DNA of 64,000 nucleotides, taken from assembly GCA_944324495.1 (NCBI GenBank), contig CALUWN010000002.1, positions 154,390-218,389 on the forward strand, in the 5' to 3' direction. The notes beneath the pieces are model-generated. The model did no database searches, was not told the DNA's origin, and saw nothing but the letters and a program-made list of their open reading frames with translations. Position 1 is the stretch's first letter. Each line of letters starts with the position of its first letter. The stretch comes from an uncultured Mucispirillum sp. GTDB taxonomy: Bacteria; Chrysiogenota; Deferribacteres; Deferribacterales; Mucispirillaceae. The position numbers and the translations under genes were made by a program. Positions 24,899 through 34,207 of this stretch are shown here, piece after piece.

Positions 24899-25488
24899 TA
24901 TTTATCCTTGGAAAGTGATTTATATTTTTGGCATCCTTTTTCAGATTTGAAGTAGCAGGCACGGTCATAAAAAGTTTTTGCTTTATCTATATTTTTCTTG
25001 CTGCCTTTTCCTTCTTCATACATTAGCCCTGCATTATAGCAGGCTGCTCCATCAAGAAGTGAGCAGGCTTTTTCATATAATTTCCTAGCTTTTCTATAAC
25101 TATGCCTTACGGTATTATTATTTTTTTGATAGTACAGGCTGCCTAAAGCGGAGCATCCTTTAGCAATATTATTATCGCAGGCTGTGGTATATAATTTAAT
25201 AGATTTTTTGCGAATAGATTTTGAATAATCTTTAATATATATATCGCCAAGATTAACGCAGGATTCATATATAAGGTTATTACAGGCTTTTTCATAAGAA
25301 TTGATTGCAAGAAGAATAAAATCAGTATCTTCAAACACCTGCCCAGCATAAAAACAAGAAAGATAGTCATTTTCACTGCATTTTTCTTCTAATGTTTTAA
25401 TATGCTCTGAAAAATTATTATTTTCAGCATAGGCATTAAAAGAGAAAAGTAAAAAAGAAAGTACAAGTACACTAATATATTTTTTCAT
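24898..25488 (-). CDS. Exported Sel1-repeat (Hcp-like) protein
   Basis: From ATG 25488 the product has a signal peptide (MKKYISVLVLSFLLFSFNAYA) and four to five 36-residue helical repeats with paired cysteines (for example YEKACNNLIYESCVNLGDIY, LYEKACSLLDGAACYNAGLM). Cys-bridged Sel1 repeats of this kind are typical of the Helicobacter/Campylobacter Hcp proteins, secreted scaffolds of uncertain role. An upstream in-frame ATG at 25515 is less likely because it would put nine residues before the signal peptide. Confidence 0.82.
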   Translation of the reverse strand: MKKYISVLVLSFLLFSFNAYAENNNFSEHIKTLEEKCSENDYLSCFYAGQVFEDTDFILLAINSYEKACNNLIYESCVNLGDIYIKDYSKSIRKKSIKLYTTACDNNIAKGCSALGSLYYQKNNNTVRHSYRKARKLYEKACSLLDGAACYNAGLMYEEGKGSKKNIDKAKTFYDRACYFKSEKGCQKYKSLSKDK

Positions 25489-25780
25489 AAAATTAGTATA
25501 ACTTGAAAAAATCAATTATGGAAGAAAAATATATAATTTTATAAAAATAAAAGGTTGAAAAATGACTTTATCTTTCAATATTATAATAATATGAAAAATA
25601 GCAGTATAAAACTAATAATTTAAAAAATATAACATTAATAGTATATTAGAAGAATAAAATATTAATATATTCATCCAAAAAAATATAATAAAAAATATGA
25701 CTAATAATTTTAAAACACATCTAGCATTTTTTGAAAAATTATGAAATAATAGGACATATATTGAGAGAAAGAGGTAGAGT

Positions 25781-27721
25781 ATGCCAAAAGTAGTCTATGG
25801 CTTTAGGAAAGGTGAGCGTCTTGATTTTAGAAATGTAAGAGAGCAGGACAGACCTGAAACTCCGTTTTTATTTGATGATTATGTTAATGGCAAACCTGTA
25901 AAACTTGTTATTAGCTGGCATGGGTTTTTGGTATATGATGAGGGGATAGATATTGCTACTGCTATGTGTAAATTTATGAGGTATGTAAGCGAGCATGGCT
26001 GCTGTGGAAGATGTATTCCGGGTAAAAACGGTACTACAAAACTGGCAGACATTATGGAAGAGCTTAGAAGCGACCCAAACCTTAGCAAAATGCCAGAAGC
26101 TTTGGAACTGGCAGAAAGCATTCAGGCTACTTCCAAATGCTCATTTGCTCCTTCCTCTGTAAGTATTGTTAAATCATTTTTATTAGAATATCCTGAGAAA
26201 TTACATAAATATATAAATGCACCAAAATTAGATTATCATTTTCATATGTCAGCACCATGCACTTCAGCCTGCCCTGCACATATTCAGATACCAGAGTTTA
26301 TAGATGAGCTTAGAACGAAACGGTTTTTACCTGCTTTATCTATTATAAGAGAGCATATGCCACTTGCAGGGCTTTGTGGCAGAGTATGCCCTCACCCTTG
26401 TGAAGCAGTTTGCAGGCGTGGTGAAGTTGATGAGCCTATTAATATTATGAATTTAAAACAGTCTGCTTGGAATTACGAATATTTTAGAAACCAGATGGCT
26501 ATTTTGCCAGAGAAAAAAGCATCAACTGGCAAGACTTGTGCAGTAATTGGGGCAGGGCCTGCTGGGCTAAGTGCTGCTTATTATCTTGCATTAATGGGGC
26601 ATCAGGTAGAAGTGTTTGATAGAATGAATGAGCCCGGTGGAATGACAGCGGCAGGCATACCTGATTTTAGAGAGCCTAGGGAACATTTAGCATATGAAGC
26701 AAATATTGTACGCAGTTTAGGAGTAAATATCCACTACGGTAAAACTTTAGGTAAGGAGATTACTTTAGAATATTTAAAAAATACATATGATGCAACACTG
26801 CTTGCCATAGGCAACTGGATGGCTCAAGACCCAAGAATTGAAGATATGGATAAAACTTCAGGAATATATAATGGTATAGAATACCTTGAAAAAGTATCAC
26901 GCCATGAACTGCCATTTGAAAAAAGTAAAGTGATAGTTGTAGGTGGAGGCAATACTGCCATAGACTGTGCTAGAACTGCCATTAGGTTTCAAAATGATGT
27001 AACTGTAGTGTATAGAAGAACACGGGAAGAAATGCCAGCAGAAGATTATGAAATAAAAGATGCAGAAGATGAAGGTGTTAAGTTTATATTTTTAGCAGCA
27101 CCTGTAAGGGCAGTTAGTGAGAATGGAAAATTAAAAGGTATAATGTGCCATAAAATGAGGCTTGGCAGCACAGATGCCACAGGCAGAAGAAGCCCAGAAG
27201 TTGTACCGGGTGAAGATTTTATTATAGAATGTGACTATTTAATACCTGCTATTGGGCAAAAAACAGATATTAGTTTTAATACTGGTGATTTAAAATTAGA
27301 TGTTACCAAATGGAACACTATAATATGTGATAAGCTTTATTTTACCACATCAATAGAGGGTATATTTGCAGCAGGTGACTGTATAGATGGGGATAGTAAT
27401 ACGGTAGTTCGTGCTGTAGGTGATGGAAAAAAGGCAGCTTTAATGATGGATAGGTATATGATAAGCGGTAAACCTTATTTAGAGCCTTCAGAAGTTATGG
27501 AGCGTTACTTATATGAAAATAAAATATTCAGCTATGGTGAAGCACCTGAGCCACCACGCCCAATAATTAAAAGATATGAAACCACAAAAATATCAATGGA
27601 TGAAAGGTTAAGCACTTTTAATGAGGTGGAACAGCCATTTGATGAACAGACAGCAGCACTTGAAGCAAGAAGATGTTTAAGATGTATGCGTGTGGGAATG
27701 TTTGCAACAGGGGATGAATAA
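25781..27721 (+). CDS. SfrB-like NAD(P)H-dependent flavin oxidoreductase subunit
   Basis: Residues about 30-130 resemble the C-terminal Fe-S segment of NuoF, with CGRCIPG near residue 77. From about residue 155 the protein is a GltD-like unit: cysteine motif CTSACPAHIQIPEF and CGRVCPHPCEAVCRRG for 4Fe-4S clusters, GAGPAGLSAAYYLALMGH for FAD, and GGGNTAIDCARTA for NAD(P)H. This layout matches the beta subunit of SfrAB, the cytoplasmic NADPH oxidoreductase of Geobacter. Its stop overlaps the start of the alpha-type subunit by one base. The physiological acceptor is unknown. Confidence 0.82.
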   Translation: MPKVVYGFRKGERLDFRNVREQDRPETPFLFDDYVNGKPVKLVISWHGFLVYDEGIDIATAMCKFMRYVSEHGCCGRCIPGKNGTTKLADIMEELRSDPNLSKMPEALELAESIQATSKCSFAPSSVSIVKSFLLEYPEKLHKYINAPKLDYHFHMSAPCTSACPAHIQIPEFIDELRTKRFLPALSIIREHMPLAGLCGRVCPHPCEAVCRRGEVDEPINIMNLKQSAWNYEYFRNQMAILPEKKASTGKTCAVIGAGPAGLSAAYYLALMGHQVEVFDRMNEPGGMTAAGIPDFREPREHLAYEANIVRSLGVNIHYGKTLGKEITLEYLKNTYDATLLAIGNWMAQDPRIEDMDKTSGIYNGIEYLEKVSRHELPFEKSKVIVVGGGNTAIDCARTAIRFQNDVTVVYRRTREEMPAEDYEIKDAEDEGVKFIFLAAPVRAVSENGKLKGIMCHKMRLGSTDATGRRSPEVVPGEDFIIECDYLIPAIGQKTDISFNTGDLKLDVTKWNTIICDKLYFTTSIEGIFAAGDCIDGDSNTVVRAVGDGKKAALMMDRYMISGKPYLEPSEVMERYLYENKIFSYGEAPEPPRPIIKRYETTKISMDERLSTFNEVEQPFDEQTAALEARRCLRCMRVGMFATGDE

Positions 27722-29847
27722 TGGAAAGGCATATTACAATAAACGGAGAAAAATATCCTTTTAAAGAAGGGGATACAATTTTATCAGTAGCAGAAAGAAA
27801 TAATATTAAGATACCAGTATTATGCTATTTAAAAGATATTGCAGAAACTGGAAGCTGTAGAATGTGCCTTGTAGAAGTGGAGGGCGTACCTCAGCCAGTT
27901 GCTTCCTGCTCTGCCTTTGCCACTGACGGTATGGTAGTAAATACTGAAACCGAAGAAGTAAAAAAACACAGGCTTAAAGCTTTAGAATTTATACTTTTAA
28001 AACATCCATTAAAATGTGGAATATGCGAAAATGCTGAAGATTGTATTTTAAGGGATTTGGCTCGTGAAATGGGCGTTAGTGAAGTAAGTGATGTAGTTGA
28101 GGAAGAAAAAAGTCCGCTTCATGACTGGAATATGCTTTCATATGATATGGATACATGTGTTTTATGTATGAGATGTATTAATGTATGCAGAGATGTGGCA
28201 GGCTGTGATGCTATTGATGTAGTAGCAAGGGGAAACAACGCCCATGTAGAGCCTGTAAACAGTCCATTAAATTGTGATTTTTGTGGAATATGCGTGGATT
28301 CTTGCCCTGTGGGAGCAATAAAAGATAAACCATTTACTGATTCATTAAAGGTGTGGGAGCTTTCCTATATTAATACAACCTGTAGTTTTTGCTCTGTAGG
28401 GTGCAATATTAACTATGGTGTAGCTCAAAACCAGATACATAGAACAAGGCTTTCCTGTGGTAACTATATATGCTCAAAAGGAAGATACGGCTTTAAGTTT
28501 TTAGAAAGCAGTAGGCGTATAAAATCACCACTTATTAAAAAAGATGGAGAGTTTGTAAAAACTGACTGGCATAATGCAATGGAAGCAATATACCAAAATA
28601 TTAATAAGGCAGGTTTTGAAAATACATTAATAGTTGCAGGTGGCTGGCTTTCTAATGAAGAGTTATTCAGCTATAAATTATTGGCAGAAAAAACGGGAAT
28701 GAAGTTTTTAACAGAGGCTGAAATTTATTTTGGTAGTTTTGCCCGTAAGTTTAAAGAAAAATTTGGACATTATGAAAGTGTTGGCACACTAAAGGATGTG
28801 GAAAATTCTGATGTAATATTTGTAATAGGGGCAGATTTTGCAAGAGAAAATGTGGGTATTAAATGGAGCGTAATGAAAGCTATTAGGAAAAATGATGCGA
28901 AAGTTATAACTATAGGTTTACAGCGTTATGATTATGACGAAAAAACATTTTTAAGTCTTTTAGCAGATTATGCAGATTTTGCAGGTGAATTTTATAATAT
29001 AGAAAATTCTGATAAAAGCATATATATAGCTTTAAGAAAACAGATTGCAAATAATAAGAAAATATCTATAATCGTAGGTAACGAATATTTTTGTGGTGAA
29101 AAAGACCAAGAATCAGTATTAGCATTTGCTGATTTTATAGGCAGGGATAAGTTATCTGCTTTTATAGCAGCCCATGATAAGCTAAATTATACTGGTGGTT
29201 TATACGCAGAAGGCAGCACTATTGATGAAGTGATAAAATCTGCTCCAAAAGTAGTATTTGCTCTTGCTGTAAACCCATCTAAAGGAAAAGATGAGGCACT
29301 TTTAAAAATTATAGAGCAGGCAGATTTTTATGCAACGCCTGATATGTTTTTAACAGGCAGTGTAAATAATGCTGATGTGGTACTGCCTGTAAAATCTGTG
29401 CTTGAGATAGACGGCACAACTATTAGTTTAGATGGCAGATTAATGCATATAAATAAAGTGGTGCAGGCCCCTGTTAATACAAAATCAAACCTTGAAATAG
29501 CGAGTATTATTGGCGATTATTTTAGAAAGAAAATACAGATAGATACTAGAAAAATATATGATGATATTGCAGAAATTTTAGGCTTTGAAAAAGATGAAGT
29601 ATATGGCAGGAAAGAAAAAACTTTCAACAAAACATCATATACATATACTCCGCACGAGCATAAAGAATGCATAGTATATGTAAACCCAAGGCACCATGAA
29701 GGTGTATTAACTAAGATAATTTATGCTTATCCTGAAGATAAATACCCTGTTTTTCCTGAAGTGGAAAAAAGTATATCTCCGGGTTATAAACGGTTTAATA
29801 ATATAGAAGATAATATAGCAAAAGGCGTTAAGCTTGTGCCTAGATAA
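27721..29847 (+). CDS. SfrA-like / NuoG-like Fe-S oxidoreductase alpha subunit
   Basis: The protein has an N-terminal 2Fe-2S ferredoxin domain (CYLKDIAETGSCRMCLVEV), the His/Cys 4Fe-4S region (HPLKCGICENAEDC), two further 4Fe-4S motifs (CVLCMRCINVC; CDFCGICVDSC), a NuoG-type cluster (CSFCSVGC...CSKGRYG), and then a degenerate molybdopterin-oxidoreductase domain to residue 708. It resembles NuoG and FdhA but without a visible Mo-ligand Cys/Sec. With the preceding gene it matches SfrAB. No Complex I genes lie nearby, so a soluble NADPH-linked electron-transfer role is more likely. Confidence 0.82.
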   Translation: MERHITINGEKYPFKEGDTILSVAERNNIKIPVLCYLKDIAETGSCRMCLVEVEGVPQPVASCSAFATDGMVVNTETEEVKKHRLKALEFILLKHPLKCGICENAEDCILRDLAREMGVSEVSDVVEEEKSPLHDWNMLSYDMDTCVLCMRCINVCRDVAGCDAIDVVARGNNAHVEPVNSPLNCDFCGICVDSCPVGAIKDKPFTDSLKVWELSYINTTCSFCSVGCNINYGVAQNQIHRTRLSCGNYICSKGRYGFKFLESSRRIKSPLIKKDGEFVKTDWHNAMEAIYQNINKAGFENTLIVAGGWLSNEELFSYKLLAEKTGMKFLTEAEIYFGSFARKFKEKFGHYESVGTLKDVENSDVIFVIGADFARENVGIKWSVMKAIRKNDAKVITIGLQRYDYDEKTFLSLLADYADFAGEFYNIENSDKSIYIALRKQIANNKKISIIVGNEYFCGEKDQESVLAFADFIGRDKLSAFIAAHDKLNYTGGLYAEGSTIDEVIKSAPKVVFALAVNPSKGKDEALLKIIEQADFYATPDMFLTGSVNNADVVLPVKSVLEIDGTTISLDGRLMHINKVVQAPVNTKSNLEIASIIGDYFRKKIQIDTRKIYDDIAEILGFEKDEVYGRKEKTFNKTSYTYTPHEHKECIVYVNPRHHEGVLTKIIYAYPEDKYPVFPEVEKSISPGYKRFNNIEDNIAKGVKLVPR

Positions 29848-29874
29848 ATAGTATTAGTTGTATGGGGAAAGTAT

Positions 29875-30393
29875 ATGAAAACAAAAATTATATTTATAAT
29901 TTTATTTGCTGCTGTTTCAATTTTTGCATATGCAGAAGAAAGCCTTAATGGTATTATTAAAGTAATGGTTGATAATATTAAAGTTGAAAATTCAAGATGT
30001 ATAACCATACCGGGTGATAAGGGTGTTTTAAGAATATATATGGAATCAAAAAATATTAGCCCTCACTCTATTGAATATTTGGTTATAGATTATAACGGTA
30101 ATCAAACATCATTTCAAGCAGGCAGCAATTTTTTAATAACTCAGGATGATAAACTTGTTTTTGGAAAGCATAAGGATAGAGTATATGCAAAAATAAATGA
30201 TAATACCTATAAAGAACAGCTTAAAATAAAGCATAATAATTTTTTATATGATTATACAAGCAATAATATAAAAATTACTGTTGATGACAACAAATTTACA
30301 GCAGAAGAAGTGCTTTATGATAGAAGCAGTGAAAAGTTTGTAGTTTATAGTAACGGTATGGCAGTAAAACAGATAGAAGTAGGTGCAGAATAA
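29875..30393 (+). CDS. Exported hypothetical protein
   Basis: The 172-residue precursor has a signal peptide (MKTKIIFIILFAAVSIFAYA) and a mature part that is beta-rich and hydrophilic (KGVLRIYMESKNISPHSIEYLVI pattern split by turns). No family is recognised. It lies 27 bases after the SfrA-like gene and could be co-transcribed, but a periplasmic product has no obvious link to a cytoplasmic oxidoreductase. Confidence 0.65.
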   Translation: MKTKIIFIILFAAVSIFAYAEESLNGIIKVMVDNIKVENSRCITIPGDKGVLRIYMESKNISPHSIEYLVIDYNGNQTSFQAGSNFLITQDDKLVFGKHKDRVYAKINDNTYKEQLKIKHNNFLYDYTSNNIKITVDDNKFTAEEVLYDRSSEKFVVYSNGMAVKQIEVGAE

Positions 30394-30494
30394 ACATCTA
30401 TAAAAAACAGCCTAATAATTTTTTAATGTAGATAATATTTCTTATTATAAGTTTAAAATAATCAATAACTTTTTTATGGTCTGTCCAAATATGG

Positions 30495-31196
30495 TTATTT
30501 TTCCATAACTGCTATTGTAACAGCACCAAATACTAATGTTTTAAAATGTATATTTTTAAAGCCAGCATCTTCAATAAGTTTTTTATATTCTTTATGTTTT
30601 GGAAAATGGTAAACAGAATCAGGCAGATATTTATACGCCTTGTGGGAAGAAAAAATACCACCAATAAGGGGCAATATATGCATAAAATAAAGCCTGTAGA
30701 AAAAACTTGTTAATTTATTTTCTGGTCTTGTAAGTTCTAATATACATACAATACCACCCTGTTTTATTACCCTGTAAAGCTCAGAAAGACCGCGAGCTTT
30801 ATCTGTAACATTTCTAAACCCAAAAGCAATTGTAAGCCTGTCAAAAGAGTTATCTTTAAAGGGCAGGTTATGGGCATCTGCTGCGGTAAATGGTATATTT
30901 TCAAGTTTTTTCTGGCTTATATGCAGCATATTAACACTAAAATCTGCACCGTAAATTACAGCATCTGGATGCTGTTTTTGGATTTCAGTAATCATATCAC
31001 CAGTGCCGCATGCTAAATCAAGCACTTTGTTGCCGGGTTTAATATTTGCAAGCCTGATTGCGTTTCTTCGCCAGTTATTATCAAGGGCAAAACTTAATAA
31101 GCCGTTTAAAAAATCGTACTTATCTGCAATATTATTAAACATTTCTTGTATTTTTTTAGATTGTTCCTGTTCTTTTATACTTTCATTATAAGACAT
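30495..31196 (-). CDS. ubiE: Demethylmenaquinone methyltransferase UbiE/MenG
   Basis: The 233-residue SAM methyltransferase has the UbiE signatures YDFLNGLLSFALDNNWRR, the SAM motif VLDLACGTGDM, RLTIAFGFRNVTDKARGL, and GGIVCILELTRP. It makes the last methylation of menaquinone, the quinone expected in an anaerobic respirer. It overlaps the upstream signalling gene by 22 bases and so is the last gene of that operon, an unusual partner for regulatory genes. Confidence 0.93.
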   Translation of the reverse strand: MSYNESIKEQEQSKKIQEMFNNIADKYDFLNGLLSFALDNNWRRNAIRLANIKPGNKVLDLACGTGDMITEIQKQHPDAVIYGADFSVNMLHISQKKLENIPFTAADAHNLPFKDNSFDRLTIAFGFRNVTDKARGLSELYRVIKQGGIVCILELTRPENKLTSFFYRLYFMHILPLIGGIFSSHKAYKYLPDSVYHFPKHKEYKKLIEDAGFKNIHFKTLVFGAVTIAVMEK

Positions 31197-32761
31197 GTAA
31201 AATCATCCCTTTGGAGAGTAGTATCTGTAACAAGCTCTTTATATAAGTCTTCTGCAATATCTTTAGGTGAGTTTTTTGAGAGGGCTTTTACAAGGCACAG
31301 TAAATCATCTAAAGAAGAATATTCAATTAAACCATCGGTATATACAAATATAAGGCTGTTCTTATCTACTTTTAATTTTTTTGATTTATATTCTTCAGAC
31401 ATAATACCCATAGGCATATAGTCAGAAGTAAGGTATTCTATTTTATTATCATTTAATACAGCAGCAGGGTCATGACCGCAGGAAATATATTCAAGTTCTG
31501 CTGTGTCCTCTCTATATATTCCAAAAAAGCTTGTAATAAACCTGTCGCTGAAATTTTTTGATATTAAAAATTCATTAATATCTGCCACCTGTTTTGTAAG
31601 GTTATCTGATGAATTAAACTTAGACATAAATACGCTTAATACAACAGTAAGTACAGCAGCAGAATATCCTTTACCACAAACATCTGCCACGCAGAAAAGA
31701 TAATCGTTTCCTTTTTTTAACATATGTACAAAATCGCCCCCTGCGTTTCTTGCAGGATAACTTATACCATATACATTTGGGTTTTCTTCTAAAAATATAT
31801 TTTTCTTAACAAATTTATTTAATATATCAGCAGTATATGCAATCTCAGTTTCTACTATTTTAAATTTTGTAAGTGCTTCATGGTTTAGTGCGTTTTCAGT
31901 AGCAATAGATACAATGCTTGATACAAGAGAAGAAAAATCTTTATCTGGTACAATATCTACAATAATATTAAATAGAGCAAAATGTAAGTTTGCTACTTTA
32001 TCATATATGAAAAAAGTATTTTTAATATTAAACTTAGGAGAAACAACTTCGTTTTCTATAAAAATTGTATCATCTAAGTTTTTAAGATAATCAGATATTG
32101 GAAAATCATTTATAGTTATATTATTTTCTAAATCATCTTCTTCAAGCCCTATACCGTAGAATTCATCATTGTAATACACACATACAGCATCCGCAGAGAA
32201 TACTTCCATAAAAAATGAAAGTGACATGGATATAACTTCCTGCAGTTCTAAAGCCATAAAGATTATACTTGCACGTTTAACAAAATCTACCTTTTTTTGA
32301 TAGTCAATATATAAATCCATCTGCCTTTCTTTTGAAAAAAGTTCCACAGCACGTCTTCCAAAATATGGAGCAATAAGTTTAATATGTTCTTCAATTTCTT
32401 TTGGCAGCTGATGTTCAAATGTGATTACATGTGTTACTCTGTTATTATTTCTAAAGAATAACGCTGTATGGATATGGTATGTAACATCAAAATATGAAAT
32501 ATCAATATTTATGTTGCTTGAGAAATCTTCATCTTTAAAACCCAGCTCATAAATATCAAAGGTGGCATATAAATCAGAAGGAATGTAAGAGCATGGTTCA
32601 CACACATTACCCCTAACATCCCATATGCGAAAAGCATATATGTTGTGACTATTAAGCAGAGCATTAATCTGCTTAATAAACTCTTCTGTAGTTTCTGATG
32701 AAATGATTTTTAGTAAATCAAAATTAATATTACTATCGTTATTCTTTTCCATCTGCTGCAT
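31175..32761 (-). CDS. SpoIIE/RsbU-type PP2C phosphatase with N-terminal sensor
   Basis: The protein has 528 residues. The C-terminal 200 form a SpoIIE domain with metal motifs ARNAGGDFVHM, VADVCGKGYSA, YTDGLIEY and QRDDFTCLI. The N-terminal 300 residues have no clear motif but may contain GAF-like folds (helix FVKRASIIFMALELQEVISM, then strands). It would dephosphorylate a STAS partner. It lies directly downstream of HDOD and receiver genes. Overlaps: 23 bases with the upstream HDOD gene and 22 with ubiE. ATGs at 32761 and 32752 compete as start. Confidence 0.85.
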   Translation of the reverse strand: MQQMEKNNDSNINFDLLKIISSETTEEFIKQINALLNSHNIYAFRIWDVRGNVCEPCSYIPSDLYATFDIYELGFKDEDFSSNINIDISYFDVTYHIHTALFFRNNNRVTHVITFEHQLPKEIEEHIKLIAPYFGRRAVELFSKERQMDLYIDYQKKVDFVKRASIIFMALELQEVISMSLSFFMEVFSADAVCVYYNDEFYGIGLEEDDLENNITINDFPISDYLKNLDDTIFIENEVVSPKFNIKNTFFIYDKVANLHFALFNIIVDIVPDKDFSSLVSSIVSIATENALNHEALTKFKIVETEIAYTADILNKFVKKNIFLEENPNVYGISYPARNAGGDFVHMLKKGNDYLFCVADVCGKGYSAAVLTVVLSVFMSKFNSSDNLTKQVADINEFLISKNFSDRFITSFFGIYREDTAELEYISCGHDPAAVLNDNKIEYLTSDYMPMGIMSEEYKSKKLKVDKNSLIFVYTDGLIEYSSLDDLLCLVKALSKNSPKDIAEDLYKELVTDTTLQRDDFTCLIMKV

Positions 32762-33836
32762 CGCTCAAAACAGTCTGTATAGACTGTATAAGTAAATCCA
32801 TATCTTTTATTGGGTAGTCTTTATTAAGTTGATAAATATATTCTTCATAATTATTTTTATTATGGTCAATTTTATTGGCATAGGCAACTATTTTGCCGTA
32901 TAAATCATTATCTGCATCATGGTGAGTTCTAACAGCTTCCACAATAGCAGGAGCAACAGACCATTTTTTTAGTATAACTGCTGCAATCTCTGCATGGTCG
33001 CAGCCTAGCTGCTCTCTTTCATCCTGTACGCAGTCTACCTCTCTAACAAGAAAATCAGCCATAACAACTTTACCAATATCATGCATTAAACCTGCCATAT
33101 ATAATGCATCGCTGTCCTGATTTAAAAACCTTGCAATTTCAGAAGAAATAAGTGCCACATTGTAAGCATGCTGCCATATAGCCTGCCCTGTAGTTTTATA
33201 CATATTAAAAGGTTTTTGGTAGTACTGGTCTAAAGCAATAGCAAGTGCAATATTTTTAACAGAGCTAAAGCCTAAAAGCATAGTGGCTCTATCAATTGAA
33301 GCTATTTCCTTTCTTACACCATAAAAAGGCGAATTTACAAGCTTTATAACTTTTGAAGAAATACCTTGGTCCATTTTAATTTTTGCTGTAACCTGCCCAA
33401 TGGCAGTTTGAGAATGGTTACGGGTAAGCCTAATTAAGTCTTGGGCAATAGTTGGCAGTGTAGGTATATTTTCTGCTTTTGCAATAATTTTTATACGCAG
33501 TGTTTCATAGTCTTTAGCATTAACAGTTGCAATAGTATGTTCTTTAGAACGTGTCATTTTATTCATTATAGCATCAGCATTTAATGGTGGAAATAAAATG
33601 CCTGTAATCTGATAATCTTTAATATTAGAAAGTACTGTTTTATTAGGAGTAGTAAGGTAAAAAAATACTGGCACACCAAAAGAACGTTTTGGTATTTTAT
33701 AGAGCACTTCTAAAGATGACACTTCAAATATTAAAGCGTCTTTTGCATCATCACCATTAGATACATATGCTTTACCATCTAACAATTTTTTAAAAGTATT
33801 AAGCCCAGTTTCACTGCCAATAAAACGAATATTCAT
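32739..33836 (-). CDS. HDOD-domain signalling protein with pseudo-receiver
   Basis: Residues 1-110 fold like a receiver but lack the acidic pocket (no D-D pair or clear phospho-Asp). Residues about 120-320 are an HDOD domain: NIPTLPTIAQDLIRLTRN, VKLVNSPFYGVRKEI, IDRATMLLGF, and HD-like MAGLMHDIGKVVMADFL. HDOD proteins act as signalling scaffolds in chemotaxis, motility and c-di-GMP circuits. It follows the receiver gene by 11 bases and belongs to the same operon. Confidence 0.85.
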   Translation of the reverse strand: MNIRFIGSETGLNTFKKLLDGKAYVSNGDDAKDALIFEVSSLEVLYKIPKRSFGVPVFFYLTTPNKTVLSNIKDYQITGILFPPLNADAIMNKMTRSKEHTIATVNAKDYETLRIKIIAKAENIPTLPTIAQDLIRLTRNHSQTAIGQVTAKIKMDQGISSKVIKLVNSPFYGVRKEIASIDRATMLLGFSSVKNIALAIALDQYYQKPFNMYKTTGQAIWQHAYNVALISSEIARFLNQDSDALYMAGLMHDIGKVVMADFLVREVDCVQDEREQLGCDHAEIAAVILKKWSVAPAIVEAVRTHHDADNDLYGKIVAYANKIDHNKNNYEEYIYQLNKDYPIKDMDLLIQSIQTVLSDAADGKE

Positions 33837-33847
33837 ACTATACCAAC

Positions 33848-34207
33848 TTATTTTATAAGAGACTCAATAGTTTCTACTAATTCTTTAGGAGAAAAAGGTT
33901 TTGTAATATATTTGTTGGCTCCTGTAGCAAGCCCTTTTTTAACATCATTTTCACTGGCATTAGCAGTAAGCAGAACAATAGGGGTAGCAGCAAACTCTGG
34001 TATTTTTCTAATGGTTTCTGCTGCTTCTATTCCATTAAGCCCTGGCATCATCACATCAAGTACAATGGCATCTGGCTTATGTTCTTTCACAAGCTCAACA
34101 GCAGCCTCACCATTACCAGCTTCAATAATTTCATAGCCACATTTTGTCATATAAAGGGCTATCACTTTGCGAAGTCTTAACTCATCATCAGCAATTAATA
34201 TTTTCAT
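33848..34207 (-). CDS. Single-domain response regulator (receiver only)
   Basis: The 119 residues include acidic pair D7-D8, phosphoacceptor D51 in VLDVMMPGLNG, Thr/Ser in VLLTANASE and Lys in ITKPFSP. There is no output domain, so it is likely to signal by protein contact, for example with the HDOD or SpoIIE proteins encoded after it. Its ATG overlaps the stop of the upstream kinase-like gene by four bases, a strong sign of a functional pair. Confidence 0.9.
   Translation of the reverse strand: MKILIADDELRLRKVIALYMTKCGYEIIEAGNGEAAVELVKEHKPDAIVLDVMMPGLNGIEAAETIRKIPEFAATPIVLLTANASENDVKKGLATGANKYITKPFSPKELVETIESLIK

Noticed and set aside
25516..25780. AT-rich region before the SfrB-like gene as an origin or CRISPR leader
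   Set aside because: No direct repeats, DnaA boxes or spacers are visible. It is simply AT-rich intergenic sequence.
27721..29847. Formate dehydrogenase or Complex I NuoG assignment
   Set aside because: No Mo/W ligand motif or partner Nuo or Fdh genes are present, and the fused flavin subunit next to it fits SfrAB better.
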